NCBI RefSeq assembly: GCF_001693255.1
Contig: NZ_CP016474.1
Span: 1,940,661 to 2,004,660 of the forward strand
DNA length: 64,000 nucleotides
Reading direction: 5' to 3'
Source of the DNA: Picosynechococcus sp. PCC 7003
GTDB taxonomy: Bacteria; Cyanobacteriota; Cyanobacteriia; Cyanobacteriales; MRBY01
Positions 26,972 through 37,811 of this stretch are shown here, piece by piece. The notes under the pieces are model-generated. The model saw only the letters and a list, made by a program, of their open reading frames with translations. It was not told the DNA's origin and did no database searches. Every line of letters begins with the position of its first letter. Within the stretch, counting starts at the first letter, position 1. The position numbers were made by a program, and so were the translations under genes.

Positions 26972-27919
26972 CTAATACAGACTTTGAATCCAATCCCATT
27001 CTCGCCGCAAGCCCTCGCTGAGTTGCACCTGGGGGTCATACCCTAAAATCGTTTTCGCCTTGGTCACATCGGCGCTGGTATGTCTAGCATCCCCCCGGGC
27101 GCGATCACCATAGTTCCGGGGAATCGGCTGACCAACGATCTGGTCAATTTCATCGAGCACATCATTTAAAATTACCCGACTGCCCCCACCAATATTAAAA
27201 ATTTCGCCAATCGCCTTTGGTTCCTGGGCTGCTAGCAAATTCGCCTGGACTGCATCGCTGATATAGGTAAAGTCACGGGTCTGTTTGCCATCGCCATAGA
27301 TACCGATGGTTTCCCCTAGGATTGCCGCCCGGAAAAACTTATGGAACGCCATATCGGGCCGTTGCCTGGGGCCATACACCGTGAAATAACGCAGGGATGT
27401 AACCGGAACATCATAATTTTTCAGATAGAGCCAGCAAAGCCGTTCCGCCGCCAATTTTGTGATGCCATAGGGAGAGACGGGCTGGGGACAAATGGTTTCT
27501 GGGGTGGGCATGGTTTCCGCATCGCCATAAACTGAGGAAGTTCCTGCATAGACAAAGCGCTCCAGGGTGCCGACTTTTTTCGCCGCCTCCAGCATCACCT
27601 GGGTGGAATTAATATTTCGTTCGGTGTAATCTCGAAAGCCGATGCCCCAACTGGCTCGTACCCCCGCTTGGGCCGCCTGATGGTAAACCACACTCACGCC
27701 TTGAAGAAGGTCTTCCCAATCGAGATGCTGAATATCTGCTTCGATCAGTTGGAAGTTTTGGTACTGAGCGAGGGCCGCTAAATTTTTGCGCTTGAGGGTG
27801 GTGTCGTAATAGTTATTCACTTGGTCAATGCCTACCACCGTGATCCCTTGCTGGAGTAGGGTTTCCGCGAGGCTAGAGCCAATAAATCCCGCAGTGCCTG
27901 TGACAATAACCTTCGACAT
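26972..27919 (-). CDS. NAD-dependent sugar-nucleotide epimerase (UDP-glucuronate 4-epimerase type)
   Basis: 315 residues from the ATG at 27919 (MSKVIVTGTAGFIGSSLAE); the longer frame to 28024 lacks similarity and runs into mutM. It is an extended SDR with the Rossmann motif GTAGFIGS, the catalytic YxxxK in SPYGITKLAAERL, and substrate loop RYFTVYGPRQRPDMAFHKF. The latter is usual in UDP-glucuronate epimerases. It probably supplies nucleotide sugars for cell-wall polysaccharide. It is divergent from mutM with a gap of about 120 bases. Confidence 0.9.
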   Translation of the reverse strand: MSKVIVTGTAGFIGSSLAETLLQQGITVVGIDQVNNYYDTTLKRKNLAALAQYQNFQLIEADIQHLDWEDLLQGVSVVYHQAAQAGVRASWGIGFRDYTERNINSTQVMLEAAKKVGTLERFVYAGTSSVYGDAETMPTPETICPQPVSPYGITKLAAERLCWLYLKNYDVPVTSLRYFTVYGPRQRPDMAFHKFFRAAILGETIGIYGDGKQTRDFTYISDAVQANLLAAQEPKAIGEIFNIGGGSRVILNDVLDEIDQIVGQPIPRNYGDRARGDARHTSADVTKAKTILGYDPQVQLSEGLRREWDWIQSLY

Positions 27920-28039
27920 GATGATGTTCGGGGGAGAAAAATTTGATGTTTCCAAAATAGAGGATGGAGCAAGGCGATCGCAAAACTTTTCTCTGGAGTC
28001 CCCTGCTATATTGTCCCAAAACATTTGTTGAGGGACAAT

Positions 28040-28873
28040 ATGCCAGAACTACCAGAGGTGGAAACCGTTCGTCGCGGTCTAATGCAGATTAGTTTGAATC
28101 AGCGCTTCACAGGGGCCGAAATTCTCTTGGGAAAAACCCTGGCCTATCCCCCAGATCACGACCATTTCCTAGGCGCGATTCAAGGTTTAATAATTAAAAA
28201 CTGGCAACGGCGCGGCAAGTATTTACTCGGAAAACTGTCTGATACTTCTACCCTGGGAGTCCATCTGCGGATGACGGGAAAATTTCTCTGGACTACCCCA
28301 AATATTCCTGTGCAAAAGCACACCCGCCTGCGGTTTTTCCTAGAAGGCGATCGCGAATTGAGATTTGTCGATCTGCGCACCTTTGGACAAATTTGGTGGG
28401 TACCGACGGGAACACCTGTGGAATCCGTGATTACAGGGCTGACACGCTTGGGTGTGGAACCGCTTTCCCCAGATTTTACGGCTGATCTGCTGGCCAATTT
28501 CTGCAACAAACGTCAGCGGCCAATGAAAACATTTTTACTCGACCAAAGCATCGTGACGGGCTTAGGCAATATTTATGCTGACGAAGCACTGTTTAAATCA
28601 GGCATTCATCCCACCCGCAAGGCCAGTAGCTTAAAGATGTCAGAAATCGAGAGGCTACATAAAGCAATTGTTGAAGTCCTAGAAACCTCTATTTCCCAGG
28701 GGGGAACGACCTTTAGCGATTTTGTGAGCACCACGGGCACCAACGGCAACTATGGCGGCATGGCCCTCACCTATGGACGCACGGGGGAACCTTGTCGGGT
28801 CTGTAGTCATCCCATCGAACGGATCAAGCTTGGTGGACGATCGACCCATTTTTGTCCCCAATGTCAGAGCTAA
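28040..28873 (+). CDS. mutM: Formamidopyrimidine-DNA glycosylase (Fpg)
   Basis: 277 residues from the ATG at 28040. This start is required because mature Fpg uses the N-terminal proline of MPELPEVE as its nucleophile; the upstream ATG at 28025 would bury it. It removes 8-oxoguanine and nicks the abasic site. Also seen: GRRGKYL-like RRGKYLLG, HLRMTGKF, the helix-two-turn-helix around GLGNIYADE, and the zinc finger CRVC...CPQC at the C-terminus. Confidence 0.97.
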   Translation: MPELPEVETVRRGLMQISLNQRFTGAEILLGKTLAYPPDHDHFLGAIQGLIIKNWQRRGKYLLGKLSDTSTLGVHLRMTGKFLWTTPNIPVQKHTRLRFFLEGDRELRFVDLRTFGQIWWVPTGTPVESVITGLTRLGVEPLSPDFTADLLANFCNKRQRPMKTFLLDQSIVTGLGNIYADEALFKSGIHPTRKASSLKMSEIERLHKAIVEVLETSISQGGTTFSDFVSTTGTNGNYGGMALTYGRTGEPCRVCSHPIERIKLGGRSTHFCPQCQS

Positions 28874-28886
28874 TGTTTTTGTTGGG

Positions 28887-29561
28887 TTAAGCTTTGGCTT
28901 GGATGATGTAGCCGCACTGGTGTTCCCCTTCGTTGATCCACTGGGTACGGGTCACAGTACAGTCAGGCAAAATTTCCTCGAACATCTCTAATTCGTTACC
29001 ACACACCACCGGGAAGGACTCCGCCACATCGGCGATCGCACAATGGTGTTCCGTCAATAAAAAACCATGATGGCCATGGTCCGTCGCAGGAATGACCTCC
29101 GCCATGTAGCCTTCTTCTTTGCGCAAATTGACCAAACGGGCTAAACGCTCTGGCAAAGAACCATCCCCAAGGCGATCGCGGTAACTGTGGGCCTTCTTTT
29201 GCCACTGTTTGCGGAGCACTTCTTTGACCTGTTCTTCCCCCGCAGTCTCTGCCAAGGTATCCAAAAAAGACACCGCAAAATCGTTATAGCGGTTCGGAAA
29301 GCGATCGCGCCCTGCTCGACTTAGACCATAAAAATAATTAGGACGGCCCAAACCCTCCTGCTTCGCCCGGTGTTCAATGAGACCTTCTTCCTCTAAATCT
29401 TTTAGGTGACGCCGCACCGCCTGGGGGCTAATTTGTAAAGATTTCGCCAACTGCACAGCCTTAACTTGACCATGTTTCAATAAATATTCCAAAATGTCAT
29501 GCTTCGTTGAACGGGTTTCGGTGCGGGTGTCAGAAAGGGTCATGGATAAGCCGTCAGACAA
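28887..29561 (-). CDS. sufR: SufR, iron-sulfur-responsive repressor of the suf operon
   Basis: 224 residues. A DeoR-like winged helix (residues about 18-65, QLAKSLQISPQAVRRHLKDL) precedes a cluster-binding domain with four Cys (EHHC, VVCGNE, PDCTVT, EHQCGY). SufR with its Fe-S cluster represses sufBCDS and itself; cluster loss releases DNA. It is divergent from sufB, with two perfect operators between. An internal ATG at residue 7 (29543) is an alternative start. It converges on mutM with a 13-base gap. Confidence 0.96.
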   Translation of the reverse strand: MSDGLSMTLSDTRTETRSTKHDILEYLLKHGQVKAVQLAKSLQISPQAVRRHLKDLEEEGLIEHRAKQEGLGRPNYFYGLSRAGRDRFPNRYNDFAVSFLDTLAETAGEEQVKEVLRKQWQKKAHSYRDRLGDGSLPERLARLVNLRKEEGYMAEVIPATDHGHHGFLLTEHHCAIADVAESFPVVCGNELEMFEEILPDCTVTRTQWINEGEHQCGYIIQAKA

Positions 29562-29581
29562 GATCTACCACAAATATTTGA

Positions 29582-29595
29582 CAACTTTTTTGTTG
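29582..29595. promoter_or_regulatory. SufR operator 1
   Basis: CAACTTTTTTGTTG, a perfect CAAC-N6-GTTG inverted repeat, 21 bases before the sufR start codon. This is the SufR-binding motif described for Synechocystis. Confidence 0.88.
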
Positions 29596-29622
29596 TTAAA
29601 GTACCTTGAATAGAAACTAAAA

Positions 29623-29636
29623 CAACCAAACAGTTG
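29623..29636. promoter_or_regulatory. SufR operator 2
   Basis: CAACCAAACAGTTG, a second perfect CAAC-N6-GTTG. Its centre is 41 bases (about four helical turns) from that of operator 1, so two dimers could bind on one face. It lies about 85 bases before the sufB start. Confidence 0.88.
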
Positions 29637-29721
29637 TTAAACTAATCATATCGCGTTTTCTCAATCCGACAACGCCAAACCCAGAAAGCATTACCCATTC
29701 TGTAGAGAGACTGACCCCAGC

Positions 29722-31161
29722 ATGAGTGCGACCGTCAAAACCCTTGTCAATCAGCCCTATAAATATGGTTTCGTCACAGATATCGAGACGGAAAAAATTC
29801 CCCGTGGCCTCAGCGAAGATGTCGTTCGCTTAATTTCCGCGAAGAAAAACGAACCGGACTTTATGCTGGAGTTTCGTCTCAAGGCTTACCACCAATGGCT
29901 CAAAATGTCCGAACCGGCATGGGCTCACGTTAAATATCCCCCCATCGACTACCAAGACATCGTTTACTACGCAGCCCCCAAAAAAGAAACCAAAAAGATC
30001 GAGAGCCTAGACGAAATTGACCCGGCCCTCCTAGAAACGTTTGAAAAATTGGGCATTCCCCTTTCCGAACAAAAGCGTCTATCCAATGTCGCTGTAGATG
30101 CCGTTTTTGATAGCGTTTCCATCGCCACCACCTTCAAAAAAGACCTCGCCAAGCACGGCGTCATTTTCTGCTCCATTTCCGAAGCACTACAGGAATACCC
30201 AGACCTGGTCAAAAAATATCTCGGCACCGTTGTGCCCACTTCTGACAACTACTTTGCGGCCCTAAACTCCGCCGTATTTAGTGATGGTTCCTTTGTCTTC
30301 ATTCCCAAAGGCGTAAAATGCCCGATGGAGTTGTCCACCTATTTTCGGATCAATGACGGGGAAACCGGTCAATTTGAGCGGACCCTGATCATCGCCGAAG
30401 AAGGTGCCTCTGTGAGCTACCTAGAAGGTTGTACCGCGCCAATGTTCGATACCAATCAGCTCCATGCTGCTGTAGTTGAGTTGGTTGCCCTCGATAACGC
30501 TGACATCAAATATTCCACCGTCCAAAACTGGTTTGCGGGTGACGAAAACGGCAAAGGTGGTATCTATAACTTCGTCACGAAGCGGGGCCTCTGTAAGGGC
30601 GTTAACTCAAAAATTTCCTGGACCCAAGTAGAAACTGGTTCAGCAATCACCTGGAAATACCCCAGTTGTGTGCTCCTTGGGGACAATTCTGTGGGTGAAT
30701 TTTATTCCATTGCTCTGACGAATAATCACCAACAGGCCGACACAGGCACCAAAATGATCCACATCGGTAAAAACAGCCGTAGTACGATCATCTCCAAGGG
30801 AATTTCTGCGGGCAAATCGAAAAACAGCTACCGAGGCTTGGTGAAAATGCACCCTAAAGCTGACGGGGCGCGCAACTACTCCCAGTGTGATTCGATGCTC
30901 ATTGGCGATACGGCGGAGGCCAATACCTTCCCCTATATCCAAGTGGATAACCAAAATGCCAAGGTGGAACATGAAGCCTCCACCGCAAAAATTGGGGAAG
31001 AGCAGCTCTTTTATTTTGCCCAACGGGGCATCGCCGAAGAGGATGCCATTTCGATGCTCGTTAGTGGCTTCTGTAAGGATGTCCTCAGTGAGTTGCCGAT
31101 GGAATTTGCCGCCGAAGCGGACAAACTTCTCAGTCTCAAACTTGAAGGCACCGTTGGCTAG
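29722..31161 (+). CDS. sufB: Fe-S cluster assembly scaffold SufB
   Basis: 479 residues, first gene of the suf operon. With SufC and SufD it forms the SufBC2D scaffold on which Fe-S clusters are built. Motifs: [40 protein letters not shown], the long beta-helix, and late [20 protein letters not shown]. The conserved Cys of QCDSMLIGD near residue 395 matches the region that accepts sulfane sulfur. Transcription is expected to be held by the SufR operators upstream. Confidence 0.98.
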   Translation: MSATVKTLVNQPYKYGFVTDIETEKIPRGLSEDVVRLISAKKNEPDFMLEFRLKAYHQWLKMSEPAWAHVKYPPIDYQDIVYYAAPKKETKKIESLDEIDPALLETFEKLGIPLSEQKRLSNVAVDAVFDSVSIATTFKKDLAKHGVIFCSISEALQEYPDLVKKYLGTVVPTSDNYFAALNSAVFSDGSFVFIPKGVKCPMELSTYFRINDGETGQFERTLIIAEEGASVSYLEGCTAPMFDTNQLHAAVVELVALDNADIKYSTVQNWFAGDENGKGGIYNFVTKRGLCKGVNSKISWTQVETGSAITWKYPSCVLLGDNSVGEFYSIALTNNHQQADTGTKMIHIGKNSRSTIISKGISAGKSKNSYRGLVKMHPKADGARNYSQCDSMLIGDTAEANTFPYIQVDNQNAKVEHEASTAKIGEEQLFYFAQRGIAEEDAISMLVSGFCKDVLSELPMEFAAEADKLLSLKLEGTVG

Positions 31162-31231
31162 TGTCAGACATCAAGCATTAACAGAAAGTAAGTATTCGTT
31201 TTTTTAGTTCAAAAATAAGCAATCGAAGGCA

Positions 31232-32005
31232 ATGAGCGACGTTATTTTAGCGATTAAAGATTTGACTGCGACCGTCGATGGTCAGCCGATCCTAAAGGGA
31301 GTCAACCTAGAAATCAAAGCGGGAGAAATCCACGCGATTATGGGCCGGAACGGTTCAGGGAAAAGTACCCTATCAAAAATTATTGCGGGGCACCCTGAGT
31401 ATGAAGTCACTGGCGGTGAAATTATCTACAAAGGCGAAAATCTTCTGGAAAAAGAAGCAGAAGAACGGGCTTTAGATGGTATTTTCCTTGCATTTCAGTA
31501 TCCGCTCGAAATTCCTGGGGTGAGCAACCTTGATTTCCTGCGGGTTGCCTACAATGCCAAGCTCAAGCATCAGGGCAAAGAAGAGATTGATGCCTTTGAT
31601 TTTGAGGATTTGATCGAAGAAAAACTCGAAGTGGTCAAAATGAATCCCAGTTTCCTCGAAAGAAGCTTAAACGAAGGCTTTTCTGGGGGAGAGAAAAAAC
31701 GCAATGAAATCTTGCAGATGGCTTTGTTGGAGCCGAGTCTCGGTATTCTAGATGAGATTGATTCTGGCCTCGATATTGATGCGCTACGGATTGTGGCGGA
31801 AGGGGTTAATCACTTGGCAAACCCGGATAATGCGTTTCTTTTAATCACCCACTACCAACGGTTACTGGATTACATCACGCCCCAGTTTGTCCATGTGATG
31901 TACGATGGCCGAATTGTGAAAAGTGGTGGTAAAGAACTCGCCCTGGAACTAGAAGCAACGGGCTATGATTTCCTCGATCAAGAAATGGCTGCGGGGGTTG
32001 TGTAA
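31232..32005 (+). CDS. sufC: Fe-S assembly ATPase SufC
   Basis: 257 residues, an ABC-type ATPase without a membrane partner. Walker [10 protein letters not shown], the SufC-type signature [19 protein letters not shown], and the Walker B region [15 protein letters not shown] with the catalytic Glu are all present. It drives rearrangement of SufB-SufD. It is 70 bases after sufB and two bases before sufD. Confidence 0.98.
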   Translation: MSDVILAIKDLTATVDGQPILKGVNLEIKAGEIHAIMGRNGSGKSTLSKIIAGHPEYEVTGGEIIYKGENLLEKEAEERALDGIFLAFQYPLEIPGVSNLDFLRVAYNAKLKHQGKEEIDAFDFEDLIEEKLEVVKMNPSFLERSLNEGFSGGEKKRNEILQMALLEPSLGILDEIDSGLDIDALRIVAEGVNHLANPDNAFLLITHYQRLLDYITPQFVHVMYDGRIVKSGGKELALELEATGYDFLDQEMAAGVV

Positions 32006-32007
32006 CG

Positions 32008-33366
32008 ATGTCTAGCGGTACTATGACAGCGGCGATCGCCTTTTCCCAGAGCCAACCGACAGAAGTCGATCCCAATCTTGAAAAGTTTCTCGAATTACGC
32101 GACCAAAACAAAGCAGCAGAATTTCAAGCCGTCCGTGACAAAGGCGTTGAACGAGTTCGCCAAGAAAAATTCCCAACTCGACGGGATGAAGCCTGGCGCG
32201 TAACGGATTTATCGGTGCTCAAACATACGACTTTCCAAGCAGCCCAACCGACGACCCTGACGGCGGCAGATTTAGATGTTTTTGCCCTGCCGGAAACAGC
32301 CAACAGTCGTTTGGTATTTGTGAATGGCCACTACGCGCCTGATCAGTCCCGTGTTTCGGGATTACCTGATGGCGTTTTTGTCGGTAATCTCACGGCATTA
32401 ACGGTAGACAAAAAAGCGGCGATCGCCCAATATCTCGGCCAGCAGACCGAGCAACTGGATGTGTTTGCCGCCTTGAATGATGCGGGTCTTGATGATCTTG
32501 CCATTGTTTGGGTGCCGAAAAACACCAGCGTTGAGCAGTCAATCCAATTGCTATTTGTGGGCAACGGTGGCGATCAACCGACGGCAATGCAGTCCCGCTG
32601 TTTAGTCATTGCGGAAACAGGTGCCCAGGCCAATGTGGTGGAATATTACGGGGCGATCGCCCAGGGTTGCACCGACCAAGATACCCACCGCTATTTCAAC
32701 AATGCCCTGACGGAAGTCTGGGTGCAGGCCAATGCCCGGGTGAACCATGTGCGGGTACAACGGGAAGCTGGGGGCGCGATTCACCTCGGTAATACGGCGA
32801 TCGCCCAAGCCCAGGACAGCCATTACCAACTCACGGAAGTCAATTTCGGTGCCCAACTGAGTCGCCATACCCTCACCCTGACCCAAAATGGCCCCCAAAC
32901 GGAAACTGTGCTGAAAGGGTTAACCATGGTTGGTGCAGAACAACTCAGCGACACCCATACCGCCGTTTATCTCCAGCATCCTTACGGCACCGTCGATCAA
33001 CTCCATAAATGCATCATTGACGATGCGGCTCGGTCTGTTTTCAATGGCCAAATCCACGTGCCCCAGAAAGCGCAAATGACCAATGCAGCCCAATTGAATC
33101 GTAATTTGCTGCTGTCTCCCAAGGCCAAAGTCGATACCAAACCAGAGCTACAAATCACTGCTGACAACGTGAAATGTGCCCACGGCGCCACCGTCAGTCA
33201 ATTGGAAGCCGAGGAAATTTTCTACCTCCGCAGCCGGGGTCTTAACGATTACGACGCGCGCCATTTGCTGATTGATGCCTTTGCCGCTGAAATTCTCGAT
33301 ACCGTGGCGATCGCCCATTTGCAACACGCCCTTACAGGTTGTGTCGCCTGTCGTACCGTTGACTAA
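32008..33366 (+). CDS. sufD: Fe-S assembly protein SufD
   Basis: 452 residues. It is homologous to SufB in the beta-helix and C-terminal helical part, and is the second large subunit of the scaffold complex. Typical segments: RRDEAWRVTDLSVL near the N-terminus, DDAARSVFNGQIHVPQKAQM and KPELQITADNVKCAHGATVS. The last of these includes the conserved His that takes part in cluster binding with SufB. An internal ATG 15 bases in (MTAAIAFSQ) is an alternative start; both are close to the sufC stop. Confidence 0.97.
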   Translation: MSSGTMTAAIAFSQSQPTEVDPNLEKFLELRDQNKAAEFQAVRDKGVERVRQEKFPTRRDEAWRVTDLSVLKHTTFQAAQPTTLTAADLDVFALPETANSRLVFVNGHYAPDQSRVSGLPDGVFVGNLTALTVDKKAAIAQYLGQQTEQLDVFAALNDAGLDDLAIVWVPKNTSVEQSIQLLFVGNGGDQPTAMQSRCLVIAETGAQANVVEYYGAIAQGCTDQDTHRYFNNALTEVWVQANARVNHVRVQREAGGAIHLGNTAIAQAQDSHYQLTEVNFGAQLSRHTLTLTQNGPQTETVLKGLTMVGAEQLSDTHTAVYLQHPYGTVDQLHKCIIDDAARSVFNGQIHVPQKAQMTNAAQLNRNLLLSPKAKVDTKPELQITADNVKCAHGATVSQLEAEEIFYLRSRGLNDYDARHLLIDAFAAEILDTVAIAHLQHALTGCVACRTVD

Positions 33367-33426
33367 CCGATAACCATTGATAGTCCCAATCGTTCCAGCC
33401 CACCCATCCGACTCAGTGAATCCCCT

Positions 33427-34689
33427 ATGATCACAACCCAACCTAAACCCCTTGCCGAACAGGTTCGTGACGACTTTCCCATTCTGCACCAGACTGTGCA
33501 CGGGAAACCGCTGATCTACTTCGATAATGCTGCCACCTCCCAGAAGCCCAAGGCCGTCCTCGATGCATTGCTGCACTATTATCAGCAAGATAATGCCAAT
33601 GTCCACCGGGGGATTCATAGCCTTAGTGCACGGGCAACGGATGGCTACGAAGGGGCGCGGGATAAAGTCGCCCGGTTTATCAATGCGGCCAGTCGTGATG
33701 AAATCGTCTACACCCGCAATGCCAGTGAAGCAATTAATCTCGTCGCTTACAGTTGGGGGTTGAGCAACCTGGGGCCGGGGGATGAAATTATCCTGTCGGT
33801 GATGGAACACCATAGCAATATTGTGCCTTGGCAAATGATCGCGGCGAAGACTGGGGCTGTCCTGAGATATGTGCCGCTAACCCAGGATGAGACCTTTGAT
33901 TTTGAGCAATACCAAGCACTACTGAGCAATAAAACGAAGCTAGTGACGGTGGTTCATGTCTCCAATACCCTGGGCAATGTCAATCCGGTGACCGAAATCA
34001 TTCAAGCAGCCCGTAAATACGGCGCGAAAATCCTTATTGATGCCTGCCAGAGTTTGCCCCATATGCCCGTTGATGTGCAGCAAATGGACTGTGACTGGCT
34101 CGTCGGCTCTGGTCACAAAATGTGTGCACCCACGGGAATTGGTTTTCTCTATGGAAAACGGGCAATTCTCGAAGCGATGCCCCCTTTCTTGGGCGGTGGA
34201 GAAATGATCGCCGAAGTCTTTTTTGACCATTCCACTTATGGTGAACTGCCCCATAAATTTGAAGCGGGAACCCCAGCCATCGGTGAGGCGATCGCCCTTG
34301 GGGCGGCGGTAGATTATCTATCTCAAATTGGGATGGATCACATCCACGCCTACGAAGCCGAACTCACTGCCTATCTCTTTGAGCGACTCCGGGAAATCCC
34401 CAACCTAAAAATCTATGGCAAACAACCCAACGCTAAAGGAGAAGGTCGTGCAGCCCTCGCCGCCTTTAATGTTACCGGTGTCCACGCCAATGATCTCGCT
34501 ACTCTGCTTGATCACGAAGGGGTCGCAATTCGTTCTGGTCACCATTGCACCCAACCGCTTCATCGCCTGTTTGAGGCTTCTGGCAGTGCCCGCGCTAGCC
34601 TCTATTTTTACAACACCACAGCTGAAATCGATCAATTCATTGTTGCCCTTAAGGACACCATTGATTTCTTCACCAGCATGGGCAGTTAA
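33427..34689 (+). CDS. sufS: Cysteine desulfurase SufS
   Basis: 420 residues, PLP-dependent group II desulfurase. It takes sulfur from cysteine for the SufBC2D scaffold. The PLP lysine is in [18 protein letters not shown], preceded by [13 protein letters not shown] and [16 protein letters not shown]. The active-site Cys is in [13 protein letters not shown] near residue 370. It is last in the operon. No sufE or sufU follows, so the sulfur-transfer partner is elsewhere. Confidence 0.98.
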   Translation: MITTQPKPLAEQVRDDFPILHQTVHGKPLIYFDNAATSQKPKAVLDALLHYYQQDNANVHRGIHSLSARATDGYEGARDKVARFINAASRDEIVYTRNASEAINLVAYSWGLSNLGPGDEIILSVMEHHSNIVPWQMIAAKTGAVLRYVPLTQDETFDFEQYQALLSNKTKLVTVVHVSNTLGNVNPVTEIIQAARKYGAKILIDACQSLPHMPVDVQQMDCDWLVGSGHKMCAPTGIGFLYGKRAILEAMPPFLGGGEMIAEVFFDHSTYGELPHKFEAGTPAIGEAIALGAAVDYLSQIGMDHIHAYEAELTAYLFERLREIPNLKIYGKQPNAKGEGRAALAAFNVTGVHANDLATLLDHEGVAIRSGHHCTQPLHRLFEASGSARASLYFYNTTAEIDQFIVALKDTIDFFTSMGS

Positions 34690-34739
34690 TGGCGGACATC
34701 CCCAAGCATCCGCTAATTGTCTCTAATTTGTAGCGATCA

Positions 34740-35540
34740 TCAGGCAATACTCCGAAAACTCACATTGTCTCCTTCTTCAGACTGTTTAAAGAGGAGGAGC
34801 GGTGTGGGTTTTGCTTTTTGATCCCATTCGATGGTGACGACACGCCCTTGTACTGTGGGTTGCCAATAATCAGGGGCTTCACCGGGATTGAGAAATTTTT
34901 CGAGACAATCAATAATTTGCTCAACGGTAATGCTGCTGGCTTGGGCGGGAAGTTTCGTAAGGCTAATATTGACGCGAAATAAGACCCCTTCCTGGCGTTG
35001 GCCTTCTCGATTAATTGTGTCGTAATAAACGTCAAAAATTTCGTCCACGGGGCGACCACTGGTGGCAATACCGACAGTGGCAACATCGGCGGTGCTGGGG
35101 CGTAGGGCCACGCTGATAATGAGACGCACCTTAATTTTGAGCTGGTTCACAATCACGTAATGGAACTGATCTTCTTCCATCCGCATCCGGAGGTAATCGA
35201 GGTTAAATTCCCGGGAGTGTACCAAGTCCGGGTTACTTTCCATTTTCTTGATTGTGTTCAGAGCCAGCTTGAGTTTTTTCCTGAGATCGTTGATTTTGTA
35301 ACGATTGAGTTTGGCTTCTTTTTTGTGTTTTTGATTGATATTCCGAATGTAGAACAGAAGCCCTAGGGTGCTGCAGAAAAAAGCTGAAGCAAGCACAATC
35401 CATAGGCCAATGCCACCAAAGGTCGGGCGATCTGAGGTTGCAATCGGTGTGGGTTGTTGCGCGATGATCGGCTGTGCGGAAAGGAAGGTCGGCGGCATAT
35501 GCAGGGATGAACGGAAAATTTGAGGGTGAAGGCGTGGCAA
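34740..35540 (-). CDS. Unrecognised membrane protein with cytoplasmic basic and beta-rich domain
   Basis: Up to 266 residues; an ATG at residue 15 (35498, MPPTFLSAQPIIAQQ) may be the real start. One transmembrane helix at about residues 42-65 (FGGIGLWIVLASAFFCSTLG) is followed by a Lys-rich coiled segment (about 67-100). A domain follows with VNQLKIKVRLIISVALRPST, FDVYYDTI and GRVVTIEWDQK. I cannot name the family with confidence; it looks like a cyanobacterial conserved protein. It converges with sufS and is divergent from speA. Confidence 0.75.
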   Translation of the reverse strand: MPRLHPQIFRSSLHMPPTFLSAQPIIAQQPTPIATSDRPTFGGIGLWIVLASAFFCSTLGLLFYIRNINQKHKKEAKLNRYKINDLRKKLKLALNTIKKMESNPDLVHSREFNLDYLRMRMEEDQFHYVIVNQLKIKVRLIISVALRPSTADVATVGIATSGRPVDEIFDVYYDTINREGQRQEGVLFRVNISLTKLPAQASSITVEQIIDCLEKFLNPGEAPDYWQPTVQGRVVTIEWDQKAKPTPLLLFKQSEEGDNVSFRSIA

Positions 35541-35780
35541 AAAGTTACTAACAGATTAACAAGGGTCGGTAGGGTCTGTTGCCAGAAGTATAGAAAAAAT
35601 TTAGAACTATGGAGAGTTCACGGGTCACAATTGGCGGGAAGGCGATCGCCGAAGATTTCCCCAACATTTGCAAAAAAGCATTGTGGATGATGAGGTGTCT
35701 CTGGGAAAATAAAGGGGTGGCAATTTTTGGGAATTGTCCAGACCCAGCAAAAATTTAATGCAGTAGGTTGCAAACCCACG

Positions 35781-37715
35781 ATGAACAAAGCCCTTGGTTG
35801 TTTGGAGCAGTCAGTTGATACTCGTTGGACGGTGGTGGATAGCGAGGCGTTATACCAAGTGGCAGGGTGGGGGGAACCTTATTTTTCGATTAACAACCAG
35901 GGCCATGTGCAGGTTTCTCCCCTGGGAGACGCCGGGACGAGCCTCGATCTATTTGAATTAGTAGAGTCCCTGAAGCAACGGAATATTGGTTTACCTTTCT
36001 TAATTCGTTTTCCAGATATTCTCCGCGATCGCATTGAACGGCTCCAGGAATGTTTTGCAACGGCGATCGCCCGGTATAACTATCCGAACCATTATCGGGG
36101 TGTGTATCCGGTCAAATGTAATCAGCAGCGCCACTTGGTCGAAGATCTCGTGGATTTGGGGCGGACCCATCACCTGGGCTTAGAAGCTGGCTCCAAACCA
36201 GAACTCATGATTGCGATCGCCCTCTTGGAACCAGAAGCCGATCAAGAGCGGTTGCTCATTTGCAACGGTTATAAAGACCAGCATTACATCGAAACGGCCC
36301 TCCTAGCTACCCAATTGGGGCACCGTGCCCTGATCGTCATCGAGCAGCCAGAAGAATTAGACTTGGTAATCCAGGCCAGTCAAAGTTTAGGCATCCGGCC
36401 AATGTTGGGGATTCGGGCTAAGCTTGCCAGTCGTGGCATTGGTCGTTGGGGCAGTTCTTCGGGCGATCGCGCTAAATTTGGGCTAACCATCCCGCAAATT
36501 TTGCGTCTCGTGGAAAAACTCCGGGCCTTGGAGATGCTCGATTGCCTACAGTTATTGCACTACCACATCGGCTCCCAGCTTTCGTCGATCAGTGTTGTCA
36601 AGTCTGCCATCCGAGAAGCCTCACAAATCTATGTGGAATTGGTCAAATTGGGGGCCACCATGGGGTTTCTAGATGTGGGCGGCGGCCTCGCAGTGGATTA
36701 CAGCGGCTCAAAAAATAATTTCCCCTCTTCGAAAAACTACAACATGCAGAACTATGCCAACGATGTGGTGGCAACGGTTCAGGATACCTGTGATGAAACC
36801 CAGGTGCCGCCCCCCATCCTCGTGAGTGAAAGTGGTCGGGCGATCGCCTCCCACCAGGCAGTATTGATTTTTGATGTCCTCGGCAGTAGTGAAGTAGACC
36901 CGATTTTGCCCCCGAAGCCCGATTACAAAGAGCATTTAGTACTGCGTAATCTGCGGGAAACCTACGACACCATTACCCCAGAAAATTACCAAGAAAATTA
37001 TCATGATGCCGTGCAATTTAAAGACGAAGCGATCAGTTTGTTTAATTTGGGTTATCTCAGTTTAGGCGATCGCGCCAATGCCGAAGAATTGTACTGGTCC
37101 TGTTGCCAAAAGATTTTTTCGATTATCCAAGGACAAGCCAGTATCCCTGAGGACTTTGAAGAACTCTGGCAAAATATGGCCACCCTCTACTACATGAATT
37201 TGTCTGTGTTCCAATCGGTGCCGGACAGCTGGGCCATTGATCAACTTTTTCCGATTATGCCGATCCACCGACTCCACGAAGAACCCACCAAAAAAGGCAT
37301 CCTGGCAGATTTAACCTGTGATAGCGACGGGCGCATCAACCGCTTTATTGATACCAAGGCCGAAAGTAAAAATCTCCTGGAATTGCACCCTCCCAATGGG
37401 GAACCCTACTACCTGGGCCTCTTTTTGATGGGAGCCTATCAAGAGATCATGGGCAACCTCCACAACCTGTTTGGTGATACCCATGTGGTGCACGTGCGCC
37501 TGACCGATGATGGTTACCACCTCGAACACCTCGTGGAAGGGGACACCATCAAAGAAGTCTTGCAGTATGTACAGTATGACGTGGCCGATCTCCTTGAAAC
37601 AATGCGTTGCCGCACGGAAAAAGCCCTCAGTGAAAAACGTCTTACCTTACAGCAGTCACAGCTTTTGATTAACCATTATCGTCAAAGCCTAGAAAGCTAC
37701 ACCTATCTCCACTAA
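35781..37715 (+). CDS. speA: Biosynthetic arginine decarboxylase
   Basis: 644 residues from the ATG at 35781; an open frame upstream begins with TTG and has no similarity. It makes agmatine from arginine for polyamine synthesis and arginine breakdown. The PLP lysine is about residue 112 in GVYPVKCNQQ. Other marks: LGLEAGSKPELM, ICNGYKD, SRGIGRWGSSSGDRAKFGL, HYHIGSQL, DVGGGLAVDYSG and near the end LTCDSDGRI. Length and motifs are those of the large SpeA, not of diaminopimelate decarboxylase. Confidence 0.97.
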   Translation: MNKALGCLEQSVDTRWTVVDSEALYQVAGWGEPYFSINNQGHVQVSPLGDAGTSLDLFELVESLKQRNIGLPFLIRFPDILRDRIERLQECFATAIARYNYPNHYRGVYPVKCNQQRHLVEDLVDLGRTHHLGLEAGSKPELMIAIALLEPEADQERLLICNGYKDQHYIETALLATQLGHRALIVIEQPEELDLVIQASQSLGIRPMLGIRAKLASRGIGRWGSSSGDRAKFGLTIPQILRLVEKLRALEMLDCLQLLHYHIGSQLSSISVVKSAIREASQIYVELVKLGATMGFLDVGGGLAVDYSGSKNNFPSSKNYNMQNYANDVVATVQDTCDETQVPPPILVSESGRAIASHQAVLIFDVLGSSEVDPILPPKPDYKEHLVLRNLRETYDTITPENYQENYHDAVQFKDEAISLFNLGYLSLGDRANAEELYWSCCQKIFSIIQGQASIPEDFEELWQNMATLYYMNLSVFQSVPDSWAIDQLFPIMPIHRLHEEPTKKGILADLTCDSDGRINRFIDTKAESKNLLELHPPNGEPYYLGLFLMGAYQEIMGNLHNLFGDTHVVHVRLTDDGYHLEHLVEGDTIKEVLQYVQYDVADLLETMRCRTEKALSEKRLTLQQSQLLINHYRQSLESYTYLH

Positions 37716-37811
37716 TTATCCGATCAGCACATGCTTGCAAGGGGCTCGTGTTTACTCCAAGCCCAAATATTGACTTGTTTTTCTATAGGACAAAATCAGC
37801 AACAGTCCCCT

